Shown: positions 1-6,511 of the stretch, one piece after another
Layout of the letters: every line of letters begins with the position of its first letter
Position numbering within the stretch: position 1 is the first letter of the stretch
Origin: Clostridia bacterium
GTDB lineage: Bacteria > Bacillota > Clostridia > Oscillospirales > Butyricicoccaceae
Assembly (NCBI GenBank): GCA_017560175.1
Contig: JAFYOK010000001.1
Span: 1-11,651 of the forward strand
Direction of reading: 5' to 3'
Length of the DNA: 11,651 nucleotides
Program-made: the position numbers and the translations under genes
The notes under the pieces: generated by a model
The model's database searches: none
Seen by the model: only the letters and a program-made list of their open reading frames with translations
Told to the model about the DNA's origin: nothing

Positions 1-706
1 CCGGCTGGTGGGCCATATACACATAAAGGGAAGCCTTGCCCAAGTCCTCGACCAGCGGCAGAGACAGACGGGGCAGATGTTGGAGCCTTCCCTTTTTGTT
101 CATAATAAAATAAAAGAAATACCCGGTCAGAAACAGAAAGATCCAGGGCAGCAGAGGGAAATAATCGGTGGAATAGAAGCTGTCATGTGGAAATCCAAAA
201 AAAGCGGTCAGGTTATTCCTGTATAACCATTCGGGAACCGCCATCTTCCACTTTCCCCATCCGATGATACCGCGTCCGATTGGGCGCAAAAACGCAAAAA
301 TCAGAAAAGAAACCGACATGCCTGCGATGGGCGGGATCTTTTTAAGCAGCGGTCGGAGTACTGTTGTCAGCATCATGGCACTACCCAGAAAAACCAGAAT
401 ACCAAAGAGGTTGGGCGAATCGGGCATAAAGATCGCCATGACGGCCGAAATGATCCAGCCGCAGGCAAAAACGGTCAATCCTCGTCGATAACCTCGCCGT
501 CCCATGGGTGCGCAGAAGCCGGACAGCAGAATAAACGTCCAACAGGTGGCCTGCTGCCAAAAAAATGCGCCACGGCTATGATACCACGGCCATTCTACGC
601 CAAACAGATACACCAGATCCCATGCGGCATGATAGGCCATCATACTGAGCAGCGCCAGGCCACGGATCTGGTCAAGAAGGGGATATCTCGGCTTGGATGT
701 GGACAT
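1..706 (-). CDS. DUF1624 / heparan-alpha-glucosaminide N-acetyltransferase-like membrane protein (C-terminus cut by window edge)
   Basis: This is a polytopic membrane protein of the acyltransferase-like DUF1624 (HGSNAT catalytic domain) family, thought to transfer acyl groups across the membrane; the substrate is unknown. The frame is open from ATG at 706 to the window edge, giving 235 residues. Family marks seen: residues 7-32 with RYPLLDQIRGLALLSMMAYH followed by AAWDL (His26 is the conserved family His), WTFILLSGFC (56-65), FGILVFLG (101-108), and YFPLLPWIFLFLTGYF (182-197). The last visible part, DLGKASLYVYMAHQP, matches the usual C-terminal end of the family, so only a short tail is probably missing. 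At least six hydrophobic segments are visible. An AAAGGAG ribosome binding site (719-713) supports the start. It is transcribed divergently from the DegV gene. Family assignment is from motif recognition; the substrate cannot be inferred. Confidence 0.85.
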   Translation of the reverse strand, partial: MSTSKPRYPLLDQIRGLALLSMMAYHAAWDLVYLFGVEWPWYHSRGAFFWQQATCWTFILLSGFCAPMGRRGYRRGLTVFACGWIISAVMAIFMPDSPNLFGILVFLGSAMMLTTVLRPLLKKIPPIAGMSVSFLIFAFLRPIGRGIIGWGKWKMAVPEWLYRNNLTAFFGFPHDSFYSTDYFPLLPWIFLFLTGYFFYFIMNKKGRLQHLPRLSLPLVEDLGKASLYVYMAHQP

Positions 707-731
707 AGCATTCTCCTTTGTCGTTTTTATC

Positions 732-737
732 ATTATA
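732..737 (-). promoter_or_regulatory. Extended -10 promoter for the DUF1624 gene
   Basis: On the minus strand the sequence reads TGG-TATAAT, a perfect -10 hexamer with an upstream TG (extended -10). No good -35 is visible at 17 bp. The predicted start near 725 leaves a leader of about 19 nt that consists mostly of the ribosome binding site. Confidence 0.6.
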
Positions 738-836
738 CCACAGTACCTTGCCATTTTGCACCCCGATATGAACAAGCCATGGTCTGCATTGCACACAATT
801 TATATTCTGTAAAGATTTTGTTTAGATTTCATTTAC

Positions 837-865
837 TTGCCCCTGCAGCTCCTTCATGCTACACT
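837..865 (+). promoter_or_regulatory. Putative promoter for the DegV gene
   Basis: TTGCCC (837-842), a 17-bp spacer and TACACT (860-865) give four of six matches to each consensus hexamer. The A/T-rich 707-914 gap otherwise contains only the divergent promoter and two ribosome binding sites; no RNA gene or riboswitch-like fold was recognised there. Confidence 0.5.
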
Positions 866-914
866 TTTTATATATAGAAGTATCTTTTTTTATCATAAAT
901 CAAGGAGGTCCACC

Positions 915-1802
915 ATGCGTAACGTGGCGGTCATCACCGACAGCAACAGCGGTATCTCCCCTGCCGAATCTGCCGCTTTGGGCATCGACATCATCCCTAT
1001 GCCTTTCTTTATCGACGGCGAACTCTATCTCGAAGGGGTCGATCTTACCCATGATGCCTTTTATTCTCATTTAAATAATGGTGCCGATGTCAGCACCTCC
1101 CAGCCTTCCATGGCCGATATCCTCGATCATTGGAACGCAGCACTGGAAACCTACAGCGAAGTGGTCTATCTGCCTATGACCTCTGCCCTCAGCAGCAGCT
1201 ATCAGACAGCCTGTATGTTAGCCGAAGATTTTGGCGGCAAAGTAGAAGTTGTCGATAACAAGCGTATTTCCTGTACCCTCAAGCAGAGTGTTCTGGAGGC
1301 CGCCGAACTGGCACATCGAGGATACTCGGCCCGTGAGATCCGCAAGATCCTGGAGCGCGAGGCCCTCAATGCTTCCATTTATATCTCTGTCGATACCCTC
1401 AAGTATCTCAAAAAAGGCGGACGTGTTACGCCCGCTGCCGCTTCCATCGGTGCAGTACTCAATATCAAACCGGTACTGCAGATCCAGGGCGGTCAGCTGG
1501 ATGCCTTTGCTAAAGTTCGCGGCATGAAAGCCGCCAGACAGACCATGCTGGACGCCGCCGAAACCGATATGCAGACCCGTTTTGCCGGCACACCCTGCAC
1601 CATCCGTGCCGCCCATACCTGTACAGAGGAAGAGGCCGCACTTTGGAAAGCTGAGATCGAAGAGCGCTTCCCCGGCCATACTGTTCTGCTCGATCCGCTG
1701 ACCCTCAGCATCGCCTGCCACATCGGCCCCGGCGCACTGGGCATTACCATCACCCCTCGTCTGGCCGAGACCGGTACCATCGAAACCTGCTCGTCCAACT
1801 GA
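915..1802 (+). CDS. DegV family fatty-acid-binding protein
   Basis: DegV (FakB-type) proteins bind a fatty acid and, in Firmicutes, present it to the FakA kinase, which makes acyl-phosphate for phospholipid synthesis; they are cytosolic. The 295-residue product has the usual family length and signatures: N-terminal VAVITDSNSGIS (4-15), the lipid-headgroup motif TSQPS (61-65), PMTSALSSSYQTA (87-99), LKYLKKGGRVT (162-172), IKPVLQIQGGQL (184-195), KVRGMKAA (200-207) and CHIGPGALGI (268-277). ATG at 915 is chosen because AAGGAGG lies six bases upstream and translation begins directly at the conserved N-terminus; an upstream in-frame extension would be non-homologous. It appears monocistronic: own promoter, and a strong terminator right after the stop. 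No FakA partner is in the window, so the kinase must be elsewhere. Which fatty acid it prefers cannot be read from sequence. Confidence 0.95.
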   Translation: MRNVAVITDSNSGISPAESAALGIDIIPMPFFIDGELYLEGVDLTHDAFYSHLNNGADVSTSQPSMADILDHWNAALETYSEVVYLPMTSALSSSYQTACMLAEDFGGKVEVVDNKRISCTLKQSVLEAAELAHRGYSAREIRKILEREALNASIYISVDTLKYLKKGGRVTPAAASIGAVLNIKPVLQIQGGQLDAFAKVRGMKAARQTMLDAAETDMQTRFAGTPCTIRAAHTCTEEEAALWKAEIEERFPGHTVLLDPLTLSIACHIGPGALGITITPRLAETGTIETCSSN

Positions 1803-1816
1803 AACTGAGCATTTCC

Positions 1817-1850
1817 AACAGCACCTTTTGTGAAAGGTGCTGTTTTTTTA
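1817..1850 (+). terminator. Intrinsic terminator after the DegV gene
   Basis: A perfect 10-bp stem (CAGCACCTTT at 1819-1828 with AAAGGTGCTG at 1833-1842) and a TGTG loop are followed by seven T residues (1843-1849). Confidence 0.92.
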
Positions 1851-1857
1851 CATATTC

Positions 1858-1886
1858 TTTACACAGATGGCTCTTTCCTGTATAAT
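1858..1886 (+). promoter_or_regulatory. Strong sigma-A-type promoter for the hydrolase-GNAT pair
   Basis: TTTACA (1858-1863), a 17-bp spacer and a perfect TATAAT (1881-1886) lie just after the DegV terminator. This is one of the closest matches to consensus in the window and shows that the next two genes form their own transcription unit. Confidence 0.8.
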
Positions 1887-1938
1887 ATTTTCGGTAAGTT
1901 TTAACCCACCTTTAATTATACAGAAAGGAGGAGGATGG

Positions 1939-2526
1939 ATGCGTTCGATCTACATCCTGCTCACCCGTTCCAAGACCCTGGCTTCCCGCCTCGTTTATCT
2001 GGCCACCGAAGCCCAATACACCCATTCCTCCCTTGCCTTTGAGGATGATCTCAATGACCTCTACAGCTTCGGCCGTAAATATCCCCGTCTGATCCTGCCT
2101 GCAGGTCTGCAGGTAGAATCATTGCGCCGCGGCTTTTTCAAAACATATAACGATATTCCCTGTATTCTCTATGAATTCCGCGTAGAAGATGCGGCCTATG
2201 ATGCAGCCCGTGCCATCGTAAACGAAATGGTCAGCCAGGCCGAGCGTTACAGCTACAACATCTTTGGCCTGCTCTCCTGCAAGCTGGGCATTGTGCTTGA
2301 CCGCAGAAACAAATACTTCTGCTCAGAGTTTATCGCCGAAGTCCTCGATAAGAGCGGCGCCATCAAAATGCCCCGTGCTTATTCCCTCATGCACCCCATG
2401 GACTTCACCCAGCTTCCCGGCGCCATTCGTCTGTATGAGGGCAACGTCGGCCATCTGCTGGAAGAGATCACCGCACGCATGGAGCAGGAGCAGCAGTGCA
2501 ACGAAACAGCCCTTGCCGCATTCTGA
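1939..2526 (+). CDS. YiiX-like permuted NlpC/P60 (papain-like) cysteine hydrolase
   Basis: The 195-residue product resembles the circularly permuted NlpC/P60 (YiiX/YebB, LRAT-like) superfamily, which hydrolyses or transfers amide or ester bonds. The permuted order is visible: a catalytic-type His comes first in YTHSSLAF (His29), then LYSFGRKYPR (41-50), and the nucleophile-type Cys late in YFCSEFIAEVL (Cys128). YSYNIFGLL (104-112) and YEGNVGHLLEE (166-176) also look like clostridial members. No signal peptide or transmembrane segment is present, so it is probably cytosolic and not a secreted wall hydrolase. The ORF could be read upstream to 1837, but that stretch overlaps the promoter; AAAGGAGG (1924-1931) places the start at ATG 1939. 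Another ATG at 1935 is out of frame. A GNAT gene follows 30 bp downstream. Substrate unknown. Confidence 0.82.
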   Translation: MRSIYILLTRSKTLASRLVYLATEAQYTHSSLAFEDDLNDLYSFGRKYPRLILPAGLQVESLRRGFFKTYNDIPCILYEFRVEDAAYDAARAIVNEMVSQAERYSYNIFGLLSCKLGIVLDRRNKYFCSEFIAEVLDKSGAIKMPRAYSLMHPMDFTQLPGAIRLYEGNVGHLLEEITARMEQEQQCNETALAAF

Positions 2527-2556
2527 TTTTCATCATCTGATAAAGGAAGTGTTTGT

Positions 2557-3018
2557 ATGATTATCCGTCAGGCAACCATCCGCGATTACGAAGCTGCCGC
2601 TGCTCTGGAACAATCGGTCTTTCAGCTGCATTACGAAAACCGCAAGGACTTCCTGCGCTATCGTACCGAACCTCTGGAGAAAGAACGTTTCGCTTCCATG
2701 CTGGAAGGTATGATCTATCTGCTGGCCGAAGAGGACGGCATCATCCTCGGCCAGGCCATCGCCTACAAGCGTGGCTATAAAGATCACCCCGTCTTCAACG
2801 ATATGGAATGGCTGGAGATCGACGACATCTCGGTAGCTCCCGAAGCCCAGGGAAAGGGCATCGGCAAAGCTCTCTTTGAAGCCATGAAGCAGACAGCACT
2901 GGATATGGGACTTCATCATATTGAGCTGACCGTCTGGGCATTTAACGAAAAAGCCAAAGGCTTTTATGAAAAGATGGGCATGCGGTCCCGTATCGACCGC
3001 ATGGAGATCGAGTTCTAA
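2557..3018 (+). CDS. GNAT family N-acetyltransferase
   Basis: GNAT enzymes move an acetyl group from acetyl-CoA to an amine of a protein, small molecule or antibiotic. The 153-residue protein is one complete GNAT domain. Motif A is clear: IDDISVAPEAQGKGIGKALF (88-107), in which the QGKGIG loop (98-103) binds the CoA pyrophosphate. Motif B follows as LTVWAFNEKAKGFYEKMGM (124-142), with the usual Asn and Tyr. The start at 2557 follows AAAGGAAG (2542-2549). It lies 30 bp after the hydrolase stop with no promoter or terminator between, so the two are most likely co-transcribed. The acceptor is unknown; the single-domain size fits either a small-molecule or a protein N-terminal acetyltransferase. 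Confidence 0.93.
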   Translation: MIIRQATIRDYEAAAALEQSVFQLHYENRKDFLRYRTEPLEKERFASMLEGMIYLLAEEDGIILGQAIAYKRGYKDHPVFNDMEWLEIDDISVAPEAQGKGIGKALFEAMKQTALDMGLHHIELTVWAFNEKAKGFYEKMGMRSRIDRMEIEF

Positions 3019-3022
3019 ACAA

Positions 3023-3057
3023 AAAAGCGATGAGATTTTAAAAATCTCATCGCTTTT
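3023..3057. terminator. Bidirectional intrinsic terminator between convergent units
   Basis: A long stem with core GCGATGAGATT (3027-3037) pairing with AATCTCATCGC (3043-3053) is flanked by AAAA on the left and TTTT on the right. It can stop transcription from the GNAT gene (plus) and from the NusG domain II gene (minus), whose stop is at 3059. Confidence 0.9.
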
Positions 3058-3058
3058 A

Positions 3059-3424
3059 TCATTTTACAGCAACATCGACTTCAGCGCCGTCCCCCCTGAT
3101 CTCGATGACCAGACGGTTGGGCAGACAGACGATGGGCTTGCTTCCATCTTCGATCCATCCGGTTTCCACGCAGACCCGATCGGGACAATCGGCATGGCTG
3201 ACACGGATGCGGCCTTGTTCAGCCTCAATGGTGTTGTGATGCTTACCTTTGACATCGATGGTGTAGAAGCCCTCGACTTTTGAAAGATCGACTTCTTCTA
3301 TGACTTCACCGTCCAACGTAATGACCGCTGTTTTGCCGTCGGTATTGATAAACATCCAACCAACAACGACCGAGATCAGCAGCAGACCACCCAGCAGGAT
3401 CAGCCAGAACTTGTTGCTTTTCAT
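3059..3424 (-). CDS. Membrane-anchored NusG domain II (DUF1312) protein
   Basis: The 121-residue product has one N-terminal transmembrane segment (about 6-26) and then an extracytoplasmic NusG_II domain. Signature residues: SHADCPDRVCVETGWI (76-91), with Cys80 and Cys85, and KPIVCLPNRLVIEI (96-109), with Cys100. The family is widespread in Firmicutes and its function is unknown; despite the name it is not a transcription factor here, since it lacks the NGN domain and faces outward. ATG 3424 is chosen because it begins just before the membrane segment; it lies one base after the TGA of the upstream gene, suggesting translational coupling. In-frame ATGs 12 and 11 codons upstream (3460, 3457) would add a lysine-containing stretch overlapping the upstream gene, so the start is not certain. 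Confidence 0.88.
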   Translation of the reverse strand: MKSNKFWLILLGGLLLISVVVGWMFINTDGKTAVITLDGEVIEEVDLSKVEGFYTIDVKGKHHNTIEAEQGRIRVSHADCPDRVCVETGWIEDGSKPIVCLPNRLVIEIRGDGAEVDVAVK

Positions 3425-3425
3425 A

Positions 3426-3968
3426 TCAATAATCGATGCCTTCTTCTTCGGCATCATATTTGCGGCCATAGTAATCGAAGAGTTCGATCAGTTCCTGCAC
3501 TTCCTTGCGGCGTCTGCGCTTGGGTGCATTGAGCCCCCATGCCGCAGCGGAAGCAGCACCGATACCCAGAATACCCCACAGGATCATTTTATTCTGCTGT
3601 ACTGTTTCGAGAATCGCACCCAGTCCGTTGATCCGGTAGATGATGCGGCCTGTACCGTAAGTCTGGTCGTATACAATGGCAGGATCGGCAGCCAGAATCA
3701 GATTTCCCTCACCATCGGCTACCGTCAATCGGCCTTCGGGCCCCCATACAACATGGCCGCTCTCCATAATCGCCTCGGGATCGACAATGGCCAGGCTGCC
3801 CACAGGCAGCAGTTCTTCAAAGGATGTGTCCCAAACAGCATAACCCTGTACGGGCAGAACCTTCGGCAGCAAACCATCGGTCGAAAATGTGACCAACAGG
3901 CAGAGTGCCAATGCCAGAAGAAGCAGCAGAGCCATCGACCCTACCGCGATATTTTTCATCAGTTTCAT
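3426..3968 (-). CDS. Signal-peptidase-like (S26/SipW fold) membrane protein, probably catalytically degenerate
   Basis: This 180-residue protein has a transmembrane segment at about 7-29, an outside domain of roughly 95 residues, a second transmembrane segment at about 128-146, and a basic stop-transfer (KRRRR, 150-154) before an acidic cytosolic tail ending at 180. This is the topology of SipW/Sec11-type signal peptidases. The segment GYAVWDTSFEELLPVGSLAI (42-61), then VDPEAIMESGHVV (62-74), lines up by eye with the family pattern in which SGSMEPT and VGSL precede a GDVI-like strand. Ser49 sits at the nucleophile position but Met is replaced by Phe, and the usual THR (His) motif is absent (LTVADGEG at 81-88). 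The similarity is weak, so function is inference. ATG 3968 follows a GGGGA-type ribosome site; the longer frame to 4025 would run through the promoter. Confidence 0.55.
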   Translation of the reverse strand: MKLMKNIAVGSMALLLLLALALCLLVTFSTDGLLPKVLPVQGYAVWDTSFEELLPVGSLAIVDPEAIMESGHVVWGPEGRLTVADGEGNLILAADPAIVYDQTYGTGRIIYRINGLGAILETVQQNKMILWGILGIGAASAAAWGLNAPKRRRRKEVQELIELFDYYGRKYDAEEEGIDY

Positions 3969-4001
3969 GATTTCTATCCCCAATATGTGATATTGTTTAT
4001 T

Positions 4002-4029
4002 ATTATACCACGCATCGCCCCTCAATCAA
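4002..4029 (-). promoter_or_regulatory. Promoter for the signal-peptidase-like/NusG-II pair, overlapping the upstream stop codon
   Basis: On the minus strand TTGATT (4029-4024), a 16-bp spacer and TATAAT (4007-4002) with an extended TG give a strong promoter. The -35 hexamer contains the TGA stop of the upstream DUF3298-like gene (4028-4026). Confidence 0.7.
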
Positions 4030-4637
4030 AGGGGGAAATTCAGACAGCCCTCCAGCGCACTCCATGGAATGAGAAATACAGGGATCCCTGCAGCACCGGC
4101 CGCAATATCTCCCGGTCGGAAGTAAACACAAAGTCCCCGTTCTGTCAGAAAGAACCACCGTGGTTTGTGCTGCCATCCGCCAAACCAATGTCCCGTCGGC
4201 GCTGCTGACATCTCTGCTTCGATGTGTGCATTCACCCTGCGCCGTACTTCTGCCGAAGAGCGGAACAGTTCTCTGTTTCCCATCAATCGCCCTTCGGGCA
4301 GCCGCCAGACTTCCGATCGCCGCCCCAGCCCGGTATGGAACAGACCAAGATCCTCATAACAGTCGAAATATAAAGAGAGCATATCTTCCCGTTCCCATCC
4401 GATCGTATAGGAATATTCAAACCGAAGCCGTTCGCCCAGCACCCCTTTGGGCAATGCAGGCAATGTGGTGCGGCACAATCGGATGACCCTCTGCAACAGG
4501 CCCTCGGCTTCCAGACGATACCGGACAGTCACTGCCGATGGATGGCAAAGCTCGGGATAGGTCAAGTTGAAGTCGAGTACGCACCCCTCTGTCACAGGGA
4601 TCTGCCGCCGGATTTCCCGACAAATGATACAGGACAT
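4026..4637 (-). CDS. DUF3298/RsiV C-terminal-domain-like protein without membrane anchor
   Basis: The 203-residue product resembles the DUF3298 domain found in the extracytoplasmic part of anti-sigma factor RsiV and related proteins. The best match is the C-terminal stretch RWFFLTERGLCVYFRPGDIA (160-179), then AGAAGIPVFLIPWSAL (180-195), against the family pattern of a FYLT-type strand, a G-x-x-x-YF strand, IAPYAAGI and IPYSEL. Earlier FDCYEDLG (91-98) and GRLMGNRELF (116-125), then RRRVNAHIEAEM (132-143), fit the order of the fold, but the usual GAHG signature is missing. There is no signal peptide or transmembrane helix and it starts MSCIIC, so it is predicted to be cytosolic, unlike RsiV. 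No sigma factor gene is nearby. The start is supported by AAGGAGG 8 bases upstream. No convincing promoter was found in the 129-bp gap before it. Confidence 0.6.
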   Translation of the reverse strand: MSCIICREIRRQIPVTEGCVLDFNLTYPELCHPSAVTVRYRLEAEGLLQRVIRLCRTTLPALPKGVLGERLRFEYSYTIGWEREDMLSLYFDCYEDLGLFHTGLGRRSEVWRLPEGRLMGNRELFRSSAEVRRRVNAHIEAEMSAAPTGHWFGGWQHKPRWFFLTERGLCVYFRPGDIAAGAAGIPVFLIPWSALEGCLNFPL

Positions 4638-4691
4638 GATCTTCCTCCTTACATTTTTCCTTATTCTTATGCACTGCTACAGTAAAAGTTG

Positions 4692-4720
4692 TTTCCATAC
4701 AGATAAATTTGTGATATACT
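4692..4720 (+). promoter_or_regulatory. Promoter for the DUF4364-DUF3048-BMP operon
   Basis: TTTCCA (4692-4697), a 17-bp spacer and TATACT (4715-4720), preceded by an extended TGA element, give a good promoter. The predicted start is near 4727, just before a small hairpin (4732-4749). Confidence 0.65.
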
Positions 4721-4731
4721 ATTAAATAATC

Positions 4732-4749
4732 GTGTCCTTTCAAGGATAC
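4732..4749 (+). promoter_or_regulatory. Small hairpin near the 5' end of the operon transcript
   Basis: GTGTCCT (4732-4738) pairs with AGGATAC (4743-4749) across a TTCA loop, with one G-U pair. It lies between the predicted start and the AAGGAGG ribosome site (4752-4758), leaving the latter free. It lacks a T-run, so it is not a terminator. Confidence 0.4.
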
Positions 4750-4766
4750 ATAAGGAGGTGGCAAGT

Positions 4767-5321
4767 ATGCAGCAGGGCTATGTTCGAGAGCCCGAAGACA
4801 TCAAATGCCTGATCTTATACTGCCTGAGCCTGTTGCCCATCACCATCAAAGAAGAAGACCTTCTGGAAATCGTAATGATCGACGATGGCTTTGGTTATTT
4901 TGAATTTGCCCAGTATTTCCGCGAGCTGCGGGATGCCAAGCTGATCTCCGAAATCGGGATCGGCGGCCACAAGGAATTTCTGCTCACCCTCAAGGGTAAG
5001 GAGGTTCTTGACCTGATGGACGGTCATCTGCGTCAGAGCGTCTGCGACAAGGCACAGGCTTCGGCCATCCGTGTCGTCCGCCGCATCCGTCGCAGCGACA
5101 GCATCAAGACGGCCCATAAGCCCAACGGCGACGGAACCTATACCACCACCATGACCATCTGCGACAAGAGCACCGACCTGGTGACCGTGTCCATGCTGGT
5201 CTACAGCGAACGCCAGTGCCGCATTCTGGAAGAAAACTTCAAGGCCAATGCCGAGAACGTCTTCAAGGGACTGGTCAATCTGCTTTTGGAAAACGAAAAA
5301 CATACAGATACGGAGGACTGA
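4767..5321 (+). CDS. DUF4364 family protein (putative winged-helix regulator)
   Basis: DUF4364 is a Firmicutes family regarded as helix-turn-helix-like; direct functional data are not known to me. The 184-residue product shows the expected architecture: an N-terminal segment KCLILYCLSLLPITIKEEDL (13-32) like the first helices of a winged helix, FGYFEFAQYFRELRDAKLI (42-60) as the recognition region, a wing-like GGHKEFLLTLKGKEVLDLM (66-84), and a C-terminal sheet/helix region with DGTYTTTMTICD (122-133) and a terminal helix (148-175). ATG 4767 is chosen because AAGGAGG (4752-4758) lies 8 bases upstream; a GTG three codons earlier overlaps this site. It is the first gene of the operon, ending 2 bp before the DUF3048 start, so it may control its own operon (inference). 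Confidence 0.85.
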   Translation: MQQGYVREPEDIKCLILYCLSLLPITIKEEDLLEIVMIDDGFGYFEFAQYFRELRDAKLISEIGIGGHKEFLLTLKGKEVLDLMDGHLRQSVCDKAQASAIRVVRRIRRSDSIKTAHKPNGDGTYTTTMTICDKSTDLVTVSMLVYSERQCRILEENFKANAENVFKGLVNLLLENEKHTDTED

Positions 5322-5323
5322 TC

Positions 5324-6478
5324 ATGCGACTGAACGGAACATCCAAGCGCCTGCTTGCCTTATTGCTGGTTACCTGCTCTCTGCTGAGCCTTTGGGCCTG
5401 CGGCAAAGATCCCGAGCCGCCCCAGGAAGAGGAAGAAGAAGTTGTCACCCAGCAGCCGGAAGAAACCACACCCGAAGAACCGGAAGAAATCGAGGAGCCC
5501 GAAGAACCTGTCATCACTACCTTCGTTCCCGATGGCAATGTCAATCCTCTGACCGGTGAATGTGATGGTATCTCCGATGCTGCCCTCACCCGCAGACCGG
5601 TTGCCGTTATGGTCAACAACATCAAGACCGCTCTGCCTCAGTGGGGCATCTCCCAGGCCGATATCATTTATGAGATGCTGGCCGAAGGCCGTATCACCCG
5701 TTTCCTGGCTATCTTCAAGGATCCTTCCAAGATCGATAAGCTGGCCTCCATCCGCTCTTCCCGTCCCTACTACATCGACATCGCCCAGAGCTACGGTGCC
5801 GTTTATCTGCACTTCGGCGGCAGTGTTCCTGCCTATGAGGCCATCGCCGCTCGCAGCGACCTGATCAATCTGGACGGTATGCGCGGTTGGGAAGGTACCC
5901 TCTACAATCGCGATGCCAACCGCAAAAAGACCATGGGCTATGAACACTCGGTTTATGCCACCGGCCAGTCCATCGAGGACGCGCTGGCATCCCTCAAGCA
6001 GGATCTGACTCAGGAGACCCAGCCTTCTGCCTTCAACTTCACCGATACCATCGAAAACACCCCCGCTTCCGTCGCCAATGGACAGGCAGCCAACAAGGTC
6101 ACCGTCACCTTCAGCTCCAGCCACCAGCCCTGGTTTGAATACAATGCCGAAAACGGCACATGGCTGCGCTTCCAGTACGGCACCGCCCAGATGGACGCCA
6201 TCCAGGATCAGCAGATCGAAGTCAAGAATGTCATCGTTCTGCGCATGGCCACCCGTGATGTCCCGGGCAGTGAACTCAAGCTGATCGAGATCACCACCAC
6301 AGGTACCGGCAGCGGCTACTACTTCTGCGATGGCAAATATGTCCCCATCACATGGCAGAAGGATAAGTACAATTCCGAAATCCACTATTTTGACGAAAGC
6401 GGCGCGCCTCTGGAGCTGGCCCGCGGCAAGACCTTTGTCTCGGTCGTCACCGAAAGCGCCGATGTCGTCATCGAGTAA
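5324..6478 (+). CDS. DUF3048 domain (YerB-like) lipoprotein
   Basis: A 384-residue predicted lipoprotein. It begins with a basic n-region, a hydrophobic core (9-24) and a lipobox-like LWAC with Cys26. An acidic, proline-rich linker follows (30-62, mostly Glu and Pro), which would hold the domain off the membrane. The DUF3048 domain then starts: NPLTG (74-78), RPVAVMVNNIKTALPQWGIS (91-110), QADIIYEMLAEGRITRFLAI (111-130), and SIRSSRPYYIDIAQSYGAVY (142-161), then LHFGGS (162-167); YEHSVY (206-211) matches the family's His-containing site. The second family domain occupies about 265-384. B. subtilis YerB is the named relative; its function is not established. The start at 5324 follows CGGAGG (5311-5316), inside the end of the upstream gene, so translation is probably coupled to DUF4364. 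Confidence 0.92.
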   Translation: MRLNGTSKRLLALLLVTCSLLSLWACGKDPEPPQEEEEEVVTQQPEETTPEEPEEIEEPEEPVITTFVPDGNVNPLTGECDGISDAALTRRPVAVMVNNIKTALPQWGISQADIIYEMLAEGRITRFLAIFKDPSKIDKLASIRSSRPYYIDIAQSYGAVYLHFGGSVPAYEAIAARSDLINLDGMRGWEGTLYNRDANRKKTMGYEHSVYATGQSIEDALASLKQDLTQETQPSAFNFTDTIENTPASVANGQAANKVTVTFSSSHQPWFEYNAENGTWLRFQYGTAQMDAIQDQQIEVKNVIVLRMATRDVPGSELKLIEITTTGTGSGYYFCDGKYVPITWQKDKYNSEIHYFDESGAPLELARGKTFVSVVTESADVVIE

Positions 6479-6511
6479 TCCCCTTTGAACTATTCCCCAA
6501 GGAGACCCTTT

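Noticed and set aside
707..914. Possible riboswitch or small RNA in the divergent 208-bp gap
   Set aside because: Only promoter elements and ribosome sites were found; no long stem or terminator-like structure is visible.
1909..1928. Possible hairpin CCTTT/AAAGG hiding the ribosome site of the hydrolase gene
   Set aside because: Only 5 bp with a ten-base loop and weak A/T content; not convincing as a riboswitch or thermosensor.
1837..1938. 34-residue N-terminal extension of the YiiX-like protein
   Set aside because: The extension begins inside the DegV terminator and overlaps the promoter; ATG 1939 with AAAGGAGG is a better start.
3300..4208. 302-codon open frame on the plus strand
   Set aside because: Runs antisense across three minus-strand genes and through their promoter; no ribosome binding site or domain supports it.
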